Shown in pieces: positions 7,234 to 14,610 of a stretch of DNA of 17,473 nucleotides. The translations under genes and the position numbers were made by a program. Numbering within the stretch: the first letter of the stretch is position 1; each line of letters opens with the position of its first letter. Below the pieces are notes generated by a model. That model saw only the letters and a list, made by a program, of their open reading frames with translations. It had not been told where the DNA came from and did no database searches. Source of the DNA: Spirochaetales bacterium (lineage in GTDB: Bacteria; Spirochaetota; Spirochaetia; DSM-27196; PWMO01); NCBI GenBank assembly GCA_007123465.1, contig SKLB01000358.1, forward strand, positions 1 to 17,473. The letters run 5' to 3'.

Positions 7234-7972
7234 CAGCGCGTGCGATAATCAGGTGGCGTTCGGCCTCCAGAAAGGGGACGTCCAGAACACGGATCTGCAC
7301 GTCGGCAAAGACCGCTTCCAGCCGTGCGGCGGCCGCGGCGGTTGTTTCGCTGCGTCCCTGGTAGATCAGCAGCGCTCCAGCGGAAGACACGGCACGCGAC
7401 AGTCCCGCAATCGCGCGGCTGTCAAACGGACTGAGCGCGCGCACCAGCAGCAGCTCAAACGGGTGGCTCAGCTCGGCGAGATCGGCCTCGGCAACCGAAA
7501 GCCCGGGTCTGTGCAACACCGCGCACACGGTCCGCAGGAACGCCACCCGCGCCGCCGACCGGTCCAGCAGCACCATCGAGGCCAACGGCAGCCGCAGCGC
7601 CAGCGGCACACCGGGAAAGCCGGCACCGGAACCGATGTCGCAGGCGTGCACCTGCTGCGGCTGCAACCCGCACTCCGCCAGAGTCTGCTCAATAAGCGGC
7701 ACCGCGGCCAGACTGTCCAGAACGTGGCGTACAACCAGATCGCGCGGCGTTTCGAACTTTACCAGGTCCGTGCGGCCACTCCAGAGCAGCAACTCTAGCA
7801 GATAGCGTTCCAGTGCAGCGCACAGTTGCGACAGCTCGGCCTCAGCGGCGGCGGCTTGCCCGCCGGCAAGCGCCGTGATTCCCTGCTGCAACAGCAGCCT
7901 GTCGGCCTGCGACAAGCCCGGCGGCGGCCCGCTGCGGCGGCTGCGGCCGCCTAACCGGCCTGCTTTGCCCAT
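7217..7972 (-). CDS. rsmG: 16S rRNA (guanine-N7) methyltransferase RsmG
   Basis: RsmG (GidB) uses S-adenosylmethionine to methylate N7 of the guanine in the 530 loop of 16S rRNA, in the cytoplasm. The 251 residues contain the family signature RHVLDSL (82-88) and the SAM-binding loop DIGSGAGFPGVP (112-123), followed by LLDRSAARVAFL and LLVRALSPF, all in the expected order. The N-terminus carries about 20 extra Arg/Gly/Pro-rich residues compared with many homologues, so the true start may be further in, although ATG 7972 is the only early ATG. The gene overlaps the end of mnmG by 22 bases, which suggests translational coupling, and overlaps the convergent TPR gene by 17 bases. Confidence 0.95.
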   Translation of the reverse strand: MGKAGRLGGRSRRSGPPPGLSQADRLLLQQGITALAGGQAAAAEAELSQLCAALERYLLELLLWSGRTDLVKFETPRDLVVRHVLDSLAAVPLIEQTLAECGLQPQQVHACDIGSGAGFPGVPLALRLPLASMVLLDRSAARVAFLRTVCAVLHRPGLSVAEADLAELSHPFELLLVRALSPFDSRAIAGLSRAVSSAGALLIYQGRSETTAAAAARLEAVFADVQIRVLDVPFLEAERHLIIARAVRRSC

Positions 7973-9834
7973 CGTCCCAGGCTGACCATCAGAATAGCGA
8001 TATCGGAATTGCGCACACCCGAGATCCGTGACGCCTGGCCGATTGACAACGGCCGAATGCGCTTGAACTTCTCTCGCGATTCATTGGAGATTCCGCTCAA
8101 CGCGTTGTAGTCAAAGTCAGCCGGAATCTTCATTCGCTCCATACGCTGGAAGCGGTCCACCTGGCGGTCCTGGCGCGCAACGTAGCCCTCGTACTTCACG
8201 TCCAGCTCAACCTGTCGCAGCCACTCTATCGGCCGCGGTTCGGCCAGGCTGCGGTCCACCGCTGCCAGATGGATCATCGCAATTTCGGGCACCTTGAGCA
8301 ACTGGTAGAAGGTCTTGCCCAGACTGCTGTCCAGTTCGAAATTTCCGCCCAACTGCAGCGCGCGCAGCGCACTGACATCGGTCTCGGCCACGCGCCGCTT
8401 GCGCAACAGCTCCTTGATCTCCTCCACGCCGACGCGTTTGGCCACAAAGCGCTGGTAGTAGCGGTCTGTCACCAGGCCGACCTCACGCCCGATCTCCACC
8501 AGGCGCATGTCGCTGGAATCGTGGCGCAGACTGAGCCGGTGCTCGGCGCGCGAGGTGAACATGCGGTAGGGTTCCTCGGTTCCCAGGGTCACGAGATCAT
8601 CGATCATCACCCCGATATACGCCTCGGCGCGCGAAAGGATCAGCGGCTCCTTGCGCTGTAGCGCGCGGGCAGCGTTTATGCCCGCCATGAGGCCCTGCCC
8701 GGCGGCCTCCTCGTAACCCGACGAGCCGATGGTCTGTCCGGCTACGTAGAGCCCGCGTACCATCTTGCACTCCAGGCTGGGATAGAGCTGCGAAGGATCG
8801 ATGTAGTCGTATTCCACCGCGTAGCCGGGGCGCATAATCCAGGCGTGCTCCATGCCCGCAATGGTGTGAATGAAGCGCTGCTGCACGTCCTCGGGCATCG
8901 AGGTAGAGACACCGTTGAGATACATCTCAGCGGTCTGCAGCCCCTCGGGCTCCACGAAGATCTGATGTCGGCTGCGGTCGGGAAACTTGACCACCTTGTC
9001 TTCGATTGAGGGGCAGTAGCGCGCACCGTGTCCGACAATCCTGCCTGAATAGAGCGGCGAACGGTGCATGTTCTCCGCCAGCACCCGATGCGTCTCCTGA
9101 TTGGTGAAGGTGATGTAGCACGGCAGCCTGGGCCGGTCAACGCTATCGTAGGAGAACGAGAACGGCACAATGTCCTGGTCGCCGAACTGCGGCTCCATCC
9201 GGCTGAAGTCCAGCGAATCGCGGTGCACCCGCGCCGGAGTGCCGGTCTTGAGCCGCCCGAGCTTGAACCCTACCCGGCTCAGCCCTTGCTCAAGCCCGCG
9301 TGCAGCGGGTTCACCGAGTCTGCCGGCGGGCATCGAGAACTCGCCGATGTAGATCCGCCCGTTGAGGAAGGTTCCGGTGGTCACAATCACTTTGGCGGCG
9401 TGGAAGCGCCGGCCGCGTTCAGTCACAATACCGCGGATCTCGTGCCCGGCCGAGTCGAGGATAAAGTCAACCGCGGTGTCCTGAAAGATGCAAAGATTCT
9501 TCTGCTGCTCGAGCGTCTTCTTGGCCAGCGTCTGATAGGCAAGCTTGTCGGCCTGGGCCCGCGGAGCCTGCACCGCCGGGCCGCGGCTGCGATTGAGCAC
9601 CCGGAACTGGATCATGGTGGCATCGATCAGGCGCCCCATCTCACCGCCCAGCGCATCGATCTCACGCACCATATTGCCCTTGGCAAGCCCGCCGATTGCC
9701 GGATTGCACGACAGCTTGCCGATACAGTCGAGGTTCTGCGTTATCATCAGGACGGAGAAATCAAGCCGGGCAACGGCCAACGCCGCTTCTATCCCGGCGT
9801 GTCCGCCGCCGACTACAATTACGTCAAAATCCAT
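7951..9834 (-). CDS. mnmG: tRNA uridine-5-carboxymethylaminomethyl modification enzyme MnmG
   Basis: MnmG (GidA) is the FAD- and NADH-using partner of MnmE; together they modify C5 of the wobble uridine in certain tRNAs. From ATG 9834 it has 627 residues, the normal length. The FAD-binding motif GGGHAGIEAA is at 9-18, the conserved CNPAIGGLAKG at 43-53, and the GidA signature ARYCPSIEDK at 271-280 with the important Cys274. GYEEAAGQGLMAG and the C-terminal YEGYVARQ and IGQASRISGV stretches are also present. The frame can be extended to TTG 9873, but homologues start at MDFDVIVVGGG. It follows mnmE by 45 bases that can fold into a GC-rich hairpin, and overlaps rsmG by 22 bases. One transcript from the promoter before mnmE is likely. 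Confidence 0.96.
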   Translation of the reverse strand: MDFDVIVVGGGHAGIEAALAVARLDFSVLMITQNLDCIGKLSCNPAIGGLAKGNMVREIDALGGEMGRLIDATMIQFRVLNRSRGPAVQAPRAQADKLAYQTLAKKTLEQQKNLCIFQDTAVDFILDSAGHEIRGIVTERGRRFHAAKVIVTTGTFLNGRIYIGEFSMPAGRLGEPAARGLEQGLSRVGFKLGRLKTGTPARVHRDSLDFSRMEPQFGDQDIVPFSFSYDSVDRPRLPCYITFTNQETHRVLAENMHRSPLYSGRIVGHGARYCPSIEDKVVKFPDRSRHQIFVEPEGLQTAEMYLNGVSTSMPEDVQQRFIHTIAGMEHAWIMRPGYAVEYDYIDPSQLYPSLECKMVRGLYVAGQTIGSSGYEEAAGQGLMAGINAARALQRKEPLILSRAEAYIGVMIDDLVTLGTEEPYRMFTSRAEHRLSLRHDSSDMRLVEIGREVGLVTDRYYQRFVAKRVGVEEIKELLRKRRVAETDVSALRALQLGGNFELDSSLGKTFYQLLKVPEIAMIHLAAVDRSLAEPRPIEWLRQVELDVKYEGYVARQDRQVDRFQRMERMKIPADFDYNALSGISNESREKFKRIRPLSIGQASRISGVRNSDIAILMVSLGRWAKQAG

Positions 9835-9836
9835 CC

Positions 9837-9868
9837 AGCCGCTATTATCGCCGCCGCGGCGCGCGGCT
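9837..9868 (-). promoter_or_regulatory. GC-rich hairpin between mnmE and mnmG
   Basis: In the 45-base gap, AGCCGC at 9837-9842 and GCGGCT at 9863-9868 are inverted repeats enclosing a second nested GC-rich stem (CGCCG/CGGCG). The base of the structure is two bases from the mnmG ATG. No Shine-Dalgarno sequence is visible, so the fold could limit independent ribosome loading. High local G+C makes such structures common. Confidence 0.3.
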
Positions 9869-9879
9869 GTCAATGCGGC

Positions 9880-11244
9880 TCATTTGCCGACGCAGAAGCC
9901 GGCAAACATCGCGCTGAGTACGTCTTCGGTGGTCACCTCGCCGGTGATTGCGCCCAGCGAGTGCAACGCTTCCTCTACATCCAGCGCCACCGCGTCTACC
10001 GGTATCTGCATGGCGAGACCCTCGAGCACGTGGCCCAGCGCGGAATCGGCGGCCTCCAGAAGTTGCTTCTGCCGCAGCGAGTCGATGACCGGCTCACCGT
10101 TCCACGTCAGCGACGCCGGCAATATGCGCTCGCAGATCAGCTCGATCAGTTGCGGCAGTCCCTGTCCGGTGTTGAGGCTGACCGCGGCAAAACCGTGCGG
10201 CGCTGCATGTGCGCCGGCGGCCGGCAGGTCAATCTTGTTCCAGACGCCTACCAGCCGGCCGCTCTCGCGCAGCTGCTGCAGCATCGCGGGTTCGCTATCG
10301 TGCACTCCCTCGCCGGCGTCGATGACGTAGAGCACCAGGTCGGCGGCATCGAGGATCTCACGGCTACGCCGCATGCCTTCGGTTTCAACCCGCTCGCTGG
10401 AGTCGCGAAAACCGGCGGTATCGTACAGCCGCACCGGCACGCCGGCGAGTGCGATTGTGGACTCGATGTAGTCACGCGTAGTGCCGGCGGTCTCGGAGAC
10501 AATCGAACGGTCCTGGCGCAGCAGCTCATTGAACAGAGAAGACTTACCGGCGTTGGTGCGTCCGGCTATCGCCACGCGCACGCCCTGCTGGTAGATGCGG
10601 CCGGTACGGTAACTGGCCAGAAGCTCCCGAATCTTGTCCCGCACCTCAACCACCGCCTCGGGAGCAATGACCACCTCTCCGCTGTCTTCTTCGGGATAAT
10701 CGAGCTGGATATCCACCGCGGCCAGCAGCGTAACCAGGCGGGCTTTGATAGCGTTGATGCGTTGCTCCAGGGCACCCGAAAGCCGTTGCAGCGCCATCTC
10801 GTGCGACTCGGCCGTTCTGGCAGACACTATCTCGTTGACCGCCTCGGCGCGCGTCAGATCGAGCTTGCCGGCCATAAAGGCGCGCAGTGTGAACTCACCC
10901 GGCTCGGCCTGGCGGAACCCGATGGCCAGCAGCAGCGCCAGGATACGCTGGATGCCGGCGGTACTGCCGTGGCACATGACCTCAACGGTATCCTCACCGG
11001 TGTAGCTCCCCGGCGCCCGCAGCAGCACAACCATCACCTCGTCCAGCCGCACCCGGCTATCGGGGTCAACCAGGAACCCGTGGTGCACGCTGTTTGCCGC
11101 CGCGCTTGCCAGCTTGCCGGCCGGCAAAAAGATGCGGTCAACGAGCTCGATAGCTCCCAGGCCCGAACAGCGGATGACCGCAATTGCGCTGCTGCCCCAC
11201 GGTGTTGCCAGCGCTGTTATCGGCGGGTTCTGATGATCAGCCAT
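9880..11244 (-). CDS. mnmE: tRNA modification GTPase MnmE
   Basis: MnmE (TrmE) is the GTPase half of the MnmE-MnmG complex, acting on wobble uridine C5 with a folate-derived one-carbon unit. From ATG 11244 it has 454 residues, the usual length. An N-terminal folate-binding domain (about 5-120, ending in EPGEFTLRAF) and a helical domain flank an inserted G domain: G1 GRTNAGKSS (228-236), G2 GTTRD (254-258), G3 DTAG (275-278) and G4 NKID (336-339). The protein ends in FCVGK with the conserved catalytic-site Cys451. Thr replaces the usual Pro in G1; this should be tolerated. A TTG at 11268 would add eight residues but lies at or before the predicted transcript start. It is first in an mnmE-mnmG-rsmG operon. 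Confidence 0.96.
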   Translation of the reverse strand: MADHQNPPITALATPWGSSAIAVIRCSGLGAIELVDRIFLPAGKLASAAANSVHHGFLVDPDSRVRLDEVMVVLLRAPGSYTGEDTVEVMCHGSTAGIQRILALLLAIGFRQAEPGEFTLRAFMAGKLDLTRAEAVNEIVSARTAESHEMALQRLSGALEQRINAIKARLVTLLAAVDIQLDYPEEDSGEVVIAPEAVVEVRDKIRELLASYRTGRIYQQGVRVAIAGRTNAGKSSLFNELLRQDRSIVSETAGTTRDYIESTIALAGVPVRLYDTAGFRDSSERVETEGMRRSREILDAADLVLYVIDAGEGVHDSEPAMLQQLRESGRLVGVWNKIDLPAAGAHAAPHGFAAVSLNTGQGLPQLIELICERILPASLTWNGEPVIDSLRQKQLLEAADSALGHVLEGLAMQIPVDAVALDVEEALHSLGAITGEVTTEDVLSAMFAGFCVGK

Positions 11245-11248
11245 GACT

Positions 11249-11265
11249 GCGGTAGAATCTACCGC
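11249..11265. repeat. perfect 8-1-8 palindrome with -10-like hexamers on both strands
   Basis: GCGGTAGA, one central A, and TCTACCGC form a perfect inverted repeat between divergent mnmE and the PspA-like gene. Its centre reads TAGAAT on the plus strand (11253-11258) and TAGATT on the minus strand (11261-11256), so one sequence can offer a -10 box to both genes. It could also be an operator covering both start regions. The palindrome is seen directly; the role is inferred. Confidence 0.6.
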
Positions 11266-11284
11266 CAATATGGGCCATTATCAA
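11256..11284 (-). promoter_or_regulatory. sigma70-type promoter for mnmE-mnmG-rsmG
   Basis: On the minus strand TTGATA (11284-11279; five of six consensus bases) and TAGATT (11261-11256; four of six) are 17 bases apart. Transcription would start near 11249-11250, only about five bases before the mnmE ATG, giving an almost leaderless message. The -10 box lies inside the palindrome at 11249-11265. Confidence 0.5.
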
Positions 11285-11297
11285 CCGGGAAACCGAT

Positions 11298-11672
11298 ATG
11301 AGTGAGATGCACGACCTTTCGCAGATGGATGAAAAAGACGCCCGCAGCTACGTGGTGCACTGTGTCACCGAGCTCAACATGCAGCGGCGCCGCCTTGAAG
11401 AGCGCACCCGAGAACGTGACCGCTGGCAGAAGCGCGCCGGGCTGGCCGCTGAAGCCGGACGCGCTGATCTCAAGCGCGCCGCCGAGGAGAAGCTCATCGA
11501 TCTCAGCGTGGAGGTTGAGACGCTGCAGAGCGAGGTCCGGCGCCTGGAGAACGATGCCGCAGGGCTGATCCAACAGTTGCGGCTACAGCGCAACGCCGGC
11601 GTTGCGGTTCAATTTGCCACCGCGCTGGCAGACCAGCTGGAGGCCGCCGCGCGCGGAACGCCCGAGGCATGA
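11298..11672 (+). CDS. small coiled-coil protein resembling the PspA helical hairpin
   Basis: The protein has 124 residues, is almost wholly helical, and has no signal peptide or membrane segment. Residues of about 25-95 form a charged coiled coil. Two parts recall PspA/IM30: an early helix DEKDARSYVVHCVTELNMQR, and RERDRWQKRAGLAAEAGR followed by ADLKRAAEEK, which parallels the REVEWQEKAELAL...EREDLARAALIEK region of E. coli PspA from memory. PspA has about 220 residues, so the rest of its helices are missing here. PspA-family proteins support stressed membranes; whether this one does is unknown. A modest GGGA lies seven bases before ATG 11298. The stop overlaps the next gene as ATGA, so translation is coupled to the phosphodiesterase. 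Confidence 0.8.
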   Translation: MSEMHDLSQMDEKDARSYVVHCVTELNMQRRRLEERTRERDRWQKRAGLAAEAGRADLKRAAEEKLIDLSVEVETLQSEVRRLENDAAGLIQQLRLQRNAGVAVQFATALADQLEAAARGTPEA

Positions 11673-12436
11673 GCGCGGCAATCACGGTCTACGGCCATCG
11701 CGGCTGCAGCGCGCACGCTCCGGAGAACACTATCGCCTCGTTTGGCATGCTCGCCGAGCTGGCACAGCGCGTCACCGCCGGCAGCCGGGTTATCATCGGT
11801 GTCGAGCTCGACGTTCAGCTCAGCGCCGACGGTGAGCTGGTGGTGTTTCACGACTGGAATCTGCAGCGCATCGCCGGGCTGCCCACCAGAATTACCGCCG
11901 CCGCCTACCCCGAGCTGGCCCGCATCGATGTCGGCAGCTGGTTTGACGCGCGCTTTGCTGCAGAGCGCATCCCACGGCTGCACGAGGTGTTCGAGCTGCT
12001 CGGCGAGCGCGTAGTCTATGACATTGAACTGAAGCATCGCGAGCACGGCGAGACAGCGCTGGAGGCGGCAGTTGCGCGTGCCATACGACACGGCGGCCTG
12101 CAGCATCGCTGTCTGGTGTCGTCCTTCAATCCGTACGCATTGCGCGGATTCCGGCGCCACGCACCGTCAATACCGCTGGGGCTTATCTACGCTGACGATC
12201 CGGATGTACCGTGGATTCTGCGCCGTGGCGCGGGGCGTTTCCTGGTGTCGGTGGATGTGCTCAAACCGCGCCGGCAGCAGGCGCGCACGGCGCTGCGGCG
12301 GCTGCGCATCGGGCGCAGGCTGCCGGTAGTTCCGTGGACGGTCAACGACCCGGCAACCGCGCGTGAACTGCTGGAGCTCGGCTGTAGCGGAATAATCAGC
12401 GATGATCCACAGGCCATCAGCGCAGTCGTGCGCTGA
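11669..12436 (+). CDS. glycerophosphodiester phosphodiesterase, cytoplasmic type
   Basis: This family hydrolyses glycerophosphodiesters to glycerol-3-phosphate and an alcohol, recycling deacylated phospholipids. The 255 residues form the expected TIM barrel: GHRG at 9-12 (catalytic His10), PEN at 18-20, ELD at 46-48 (metal-binding Glu46 and Asp48), the second catalytic His61 in VVFHD, and IELK at 119-122. The C-terminal WTVNDPATARELLELG and GIISDDP stretches are characteristic. No signal peptide is present, so the enzyme is cytoplasmic, unlike the periplasmic GlpQ type. Translation is coupled by ATGA to the PspA-like gene. The 3' end overlaps the convergent lipoprotein gene by 20 bases. Substrate preference cannot be read from the sequence. 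Confidence 0.94.
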   Translation: MSAAITVYGHRGCSAHAPENTIASFGMLAELAQRVTAGSRVIIGVELDVQLSADGELVVFHDWNLQRIAGLPTRITAAAYPELARIDVGSWFDARFAAERIPRLHEVFELLGERVVYDIELKHREHGETALEAAVARAIRHGGLQHRCLVSSFNPYALRGFRRHAPSIPLGLIYADDPDVPWILRRGAGRFLVSVDVLKPRRQQARTALRRLRIGRRLPVVPWTVNDPATARELLELGCSGIISDDPQAISAVVR

Positions 12437-13904
12437 ACTCCTCTCCCATTTTGACCCCAAGATTGCGAAACGCCGCGCTGATTGCCCCGGCTGCGCTGCT
12501 GCTGCGGCTGCGCTGGAACGTGGTGATCGAGTGCAGAACCTCGCCACTGTGGAGATCGATTGCGTACACCGTACCGGAGACGCGTACTATGACGCCATCG
12601 CTCTCGTCAAACTCGTCTATCGCGGCAACACCGTAGATCACGCGATCCACGCTGTTGCCGAAGCGCTCGCGCCACTCGGCGGCAAGCTGTGCACGGTTGC
12701 GGTCTGCCAGGCGTGAAGAATCAAACGGCAGTGACTGAACGGTGAAGTCGGCACGCGACAGCGCGGCCTCGATTCCGGCAGCGGTGACGTTAGCGCTTAT
12801 GGCGTTGCCGACGATATCGGTATCGAGCACAACCACTGCGGTTGGTACCGCGCGCGCGTGCGAGACCACCTCATAGGGGATAACCACCCGCCGGCTCACC
12901 AGTGCGTCGCGCAGGCCATCCACTACCGGCCGCCAGGCGCGCGGCACACTCTCGAGTTCCTGCAGCATTCCGCTCATGTCGAGCGAGACCGTCAACGACT
13001 CTGAACCCACAAAGGTGGTTGCCGGATGCTCAAACGACGCGCTGCCGTCCGCGTCGGACGTGATCCGCGCCGAGCGCATCCCCAGGCGCCCGTTGGGCAT
13101 CATCTCGCGGTAGCTCACCGAGAGCGGTACCCCGCCGATGCCGCGCCCCGACAGGCTGTCCACCACCCGAACCCGGAAGGGTTCGGCAAAGCGTTCCCCG
13201 ATAACCGCCGACTGTACATCGCGTTGGGGCTCGATCCTCAGCCCGGCAACCAGACGGCGCGCGGCGTTGACGCTGCTCTGAAAGCGAATCTCAGCGTTGT
13301 CGATATCCGAGCGCGCGGCTGCCGCGGCGGCCTCGATATAGGCCGCAATTGCAGCAAAGGTATCCCCGGCCGCTTCGGCCTCACGCGCCTGGCGCTCCGG
13401 TCGGCTGACCGCTTCCTGGCGCTCGCGAAACAGCGCCGCAATACGCGCTTTCTCGGCCTCCAGCGCGGCGCGCTCGTAGGCAACCAGGATGTGTGCGGTA
13501 GCCGCGCCATCGCGGCGTTCAATATAGCGGTCCTGGACGCGGAAACCGGAGACGCGGGCGCTGCCGCTCTGACGCACCTGTTGCGTGACCGAGGTCTCAA
13601 AGCGCTGCAGGCTGGCGCGCGCCTCGGCTGTGGTCTCGGTGGTTACCGTAACGCCGATATAGCGTACGATCTCGTCAATCAGGCTGTTGAGCGCGTACTC
13701 CTCAGCCGCGGCTGCATCACCCAGCGGATCACTGGCGCTGCCGACAAAGTATTCGTAGCGCGCGTCTGCCTGCGGCCTGGTGATCACCCACTCGGGCACC
13801 GCTTGCTCGTCGGCGGGAGCCACCGCAGACGGCGCAGAGGAACACGCTGCCGCGCTGAAGGCGGCAGCGATCATGATTGCCAACAAGCGTAGACGATCAG
13901 CCAT
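12417..13904 (-). CDS. modular lipoprotein with LPP20-like, Ig-like and FlgT/CsgG-like parts
   Basis: No name is recognised for this 495-residue protein. The N-terminus (MADRLRLLAI...SAAAC) is a lipoprotein signal with Cys21 and Ala at -3, a loose lipobox. Residues of about 37-160 resemble LPP20-type lipoproteins: PEWV, FVGSAS, a run of Ala/Glu helix with EEYALNSLIDEIVRYIG, then a strand-rich end with HILVAYERAAL. A short helical region (165-220, TPR-like) follows. About 235-315 looks like an Ig-like beta-sandwich with ITSDADGSASF. The last 140 residues recall CsgG/FlgT-type alpha/beta domains (DRVIYGVAAID, GTVYAIDLHSGEVL, AISAAFRNLG). It is last in a four-gene envelope operon, eight bases after the preceding stop and without a clear Shine-Dalgarno sequence. 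Placement in a membrane facing the periplasm is likely; the function is unknown. Confidence 0.85.
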   Translation of the reverse strand: MADRLRLLAIMIAAAFSAAACSSAPSAVAPADEQAVPEWVITRPQADARYEYFVGSASDPLGDAAAAEEYALNSLIDEIVRYIGVTVTTETTAEARASLQRFETSVTQQVRQSGSARVSGFRVQDRYIERRDGAATAHILVAYERAALEAEKARIAALFRERQEAVSRPERQAREAEAAGDTFAAIAAYIEAAAAAARSDIDNAEIRFQSSVNAARRLVAGLRIEPQRDVQSAVIGERFAEPFRVRVVDSLSGRGIGGVPLSVSYREMMPNGRLGMRSARITSDADGSASFEHPATTFVGSESLTVSLDMSGMLQELESVPRAWRPVVDGLRDALVSRRVVIPYEVVSHARAVPTAVVVLDTDIVGNAISANVTAAGIEAALSRADFTVQSLPFDSSRLADRNRAQLAAEWRERFGNSVDRVIYGVAAIDEFDESDGVIVRVSGTVYAIDLHSGEVLHSITTFQRSRSSSAAGAISAAFRNLGVKMGEEFSARLR

Positions 13905-13912
13905 TGCGCGGG

Positions 13913-14584
13913 CTACATGCTCAGACCGTTCTCAAAGGCTTCCTTGACCCGGTCCCGCGCGGTCTGCTCCTCCTCGCTGGCCGGCTGGTTGCGCCGCGCG
14001 GCGTCATCGAGCGCGTTGCGGATCATGCGGTCCAGAGTAGGCCGTGGAATTGTGTAGAGCACGTAGTAACTGTACGCGTCTTCGTCCACGCCGCCATCCG
14101 GGGTGTAGTAGCGCATCTGCATCCAGTAGTCGTCTACCGGACGATAGCCGGAGAATTCGGCATCCGAGAAGGTCAGCACCACCTGCTCCATGTAGTTCTC
14201 CACCAGATCCATGTCACCCACCGCGGCACCGGCAAACTTTGTCTGCACCCGGTTGCGTACCGTCTGCGCTATCTCGGAGGCAGCGCTGAAGTTGCGGGTC
14301 CACAGCTCGGCGCCCTGCAGACTCTGCGCACGCGGTGACTCGAACTTGAACACGTAGACATCGTCAAAGCGCGACTGCTCTTCCAGTTCCAGCGCACTCA
14401 AGACCACCCAGTCCGGCACGTCGCGGCCAAAGCGGTAGTTCTTGTGATCGAGCACATCGGGGCGCCTGGCAACCGGCTCGGGCACATCGGCGGTCACCGG
14501 CCGGGGCTCGGGCTCCGAAGCGCAGCCGGCAATCATCAGCAGGGTTAACAAGACCAGCGTTGCTAACACGGTCATCTTTCTCAC
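13913..14584 (-). CDS. LPP20-like lipoprotein
   Basis: The protein has 223 residues when started at GTG 14584. It opens with VRKMTVLATL, a hydrophobic core and Met-Ile-Ala-Gly-Cys21, a good lipoprotein signal. The mature part contains VPDWVVLSALELEE, a helix rich in Ala/Gln (NFSAASEIAQTVRNRV) and beta strands (VVLTFSDAEF, YWMQMRYYT, YYVLYTIPR), the order seen in LPP20-type domains. The start choice matters: a perfect AGGAGG lies seven bases before GTG 14584. The in-frame ATG at 14614, which overlaps the previous stop as ATGA, would put ten extra residues before the signal peptide. It is the third gene of the envelope operon. The fold assignment is from pattern only; the role is unknown. Confidence 0.83.
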   Translation of the reverse strand: MRKMTVLATLVLLTLLMIAGCASEPEPRPVTADVPEPVARRPDVLDHKNYRFGRDVPDWVVLSALELEEQSRFDDVYVFKFESPRAQSLQGAELWTRNFSAASEIAQTVRNRVQTKFAGAAVGDMDLVENYMEQVVLTFSDAEFSGYRPVDDYWMQMRYYTPDGGVDEDAYSYYVLYTIPRPTLDRMIRNALDDAARRNQPASEEEQTARDRVKEAFENGLSM

Positions 14585-14591
14585 GGGTATT

Positions 14592-14597
14592 CCTCCT
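14592..14597 (-). promoter_or_regulatory. Shine-Dalgarno AGGAGG setting a GTG start at 14584
   Basis: A perfect AGGAGG on the minus strand is seven bases from GTG 14584. It sits in the 26-base space left between the upstream stop and this start, and argues against the ATG at 14614. Confidence 0.8.
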
Positions 14598-14610
14598 GAA
14601 CTCTCCGGCA

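Noticed and set aside
7226..7256. Imperfect inverted repeat (CCTCCTGA with TCAGGTGG) at the TPR/rsmG junction
   Set aside because: One mismatch, a 15-base loop and no T-run; it lies in rsmG coding sequence and is too weak to call a terminator.
9064..11301. Open frame of 745 codons on the plus strand, ending in an ATGA overlap with the PspA-like gene
   Set aside because: It is the antisense shadow of mnmG and mnmE, whose motifs are unmistakable. Its translation is rich in His, Arg and Gln without any domain pattern; the ATGA overlap is chance.
13026..13892. Open frame of 288 codons on the plus strand
   Set aside because: Antisense to the modular lipoprotein gene; composition is that of a shadow frame.
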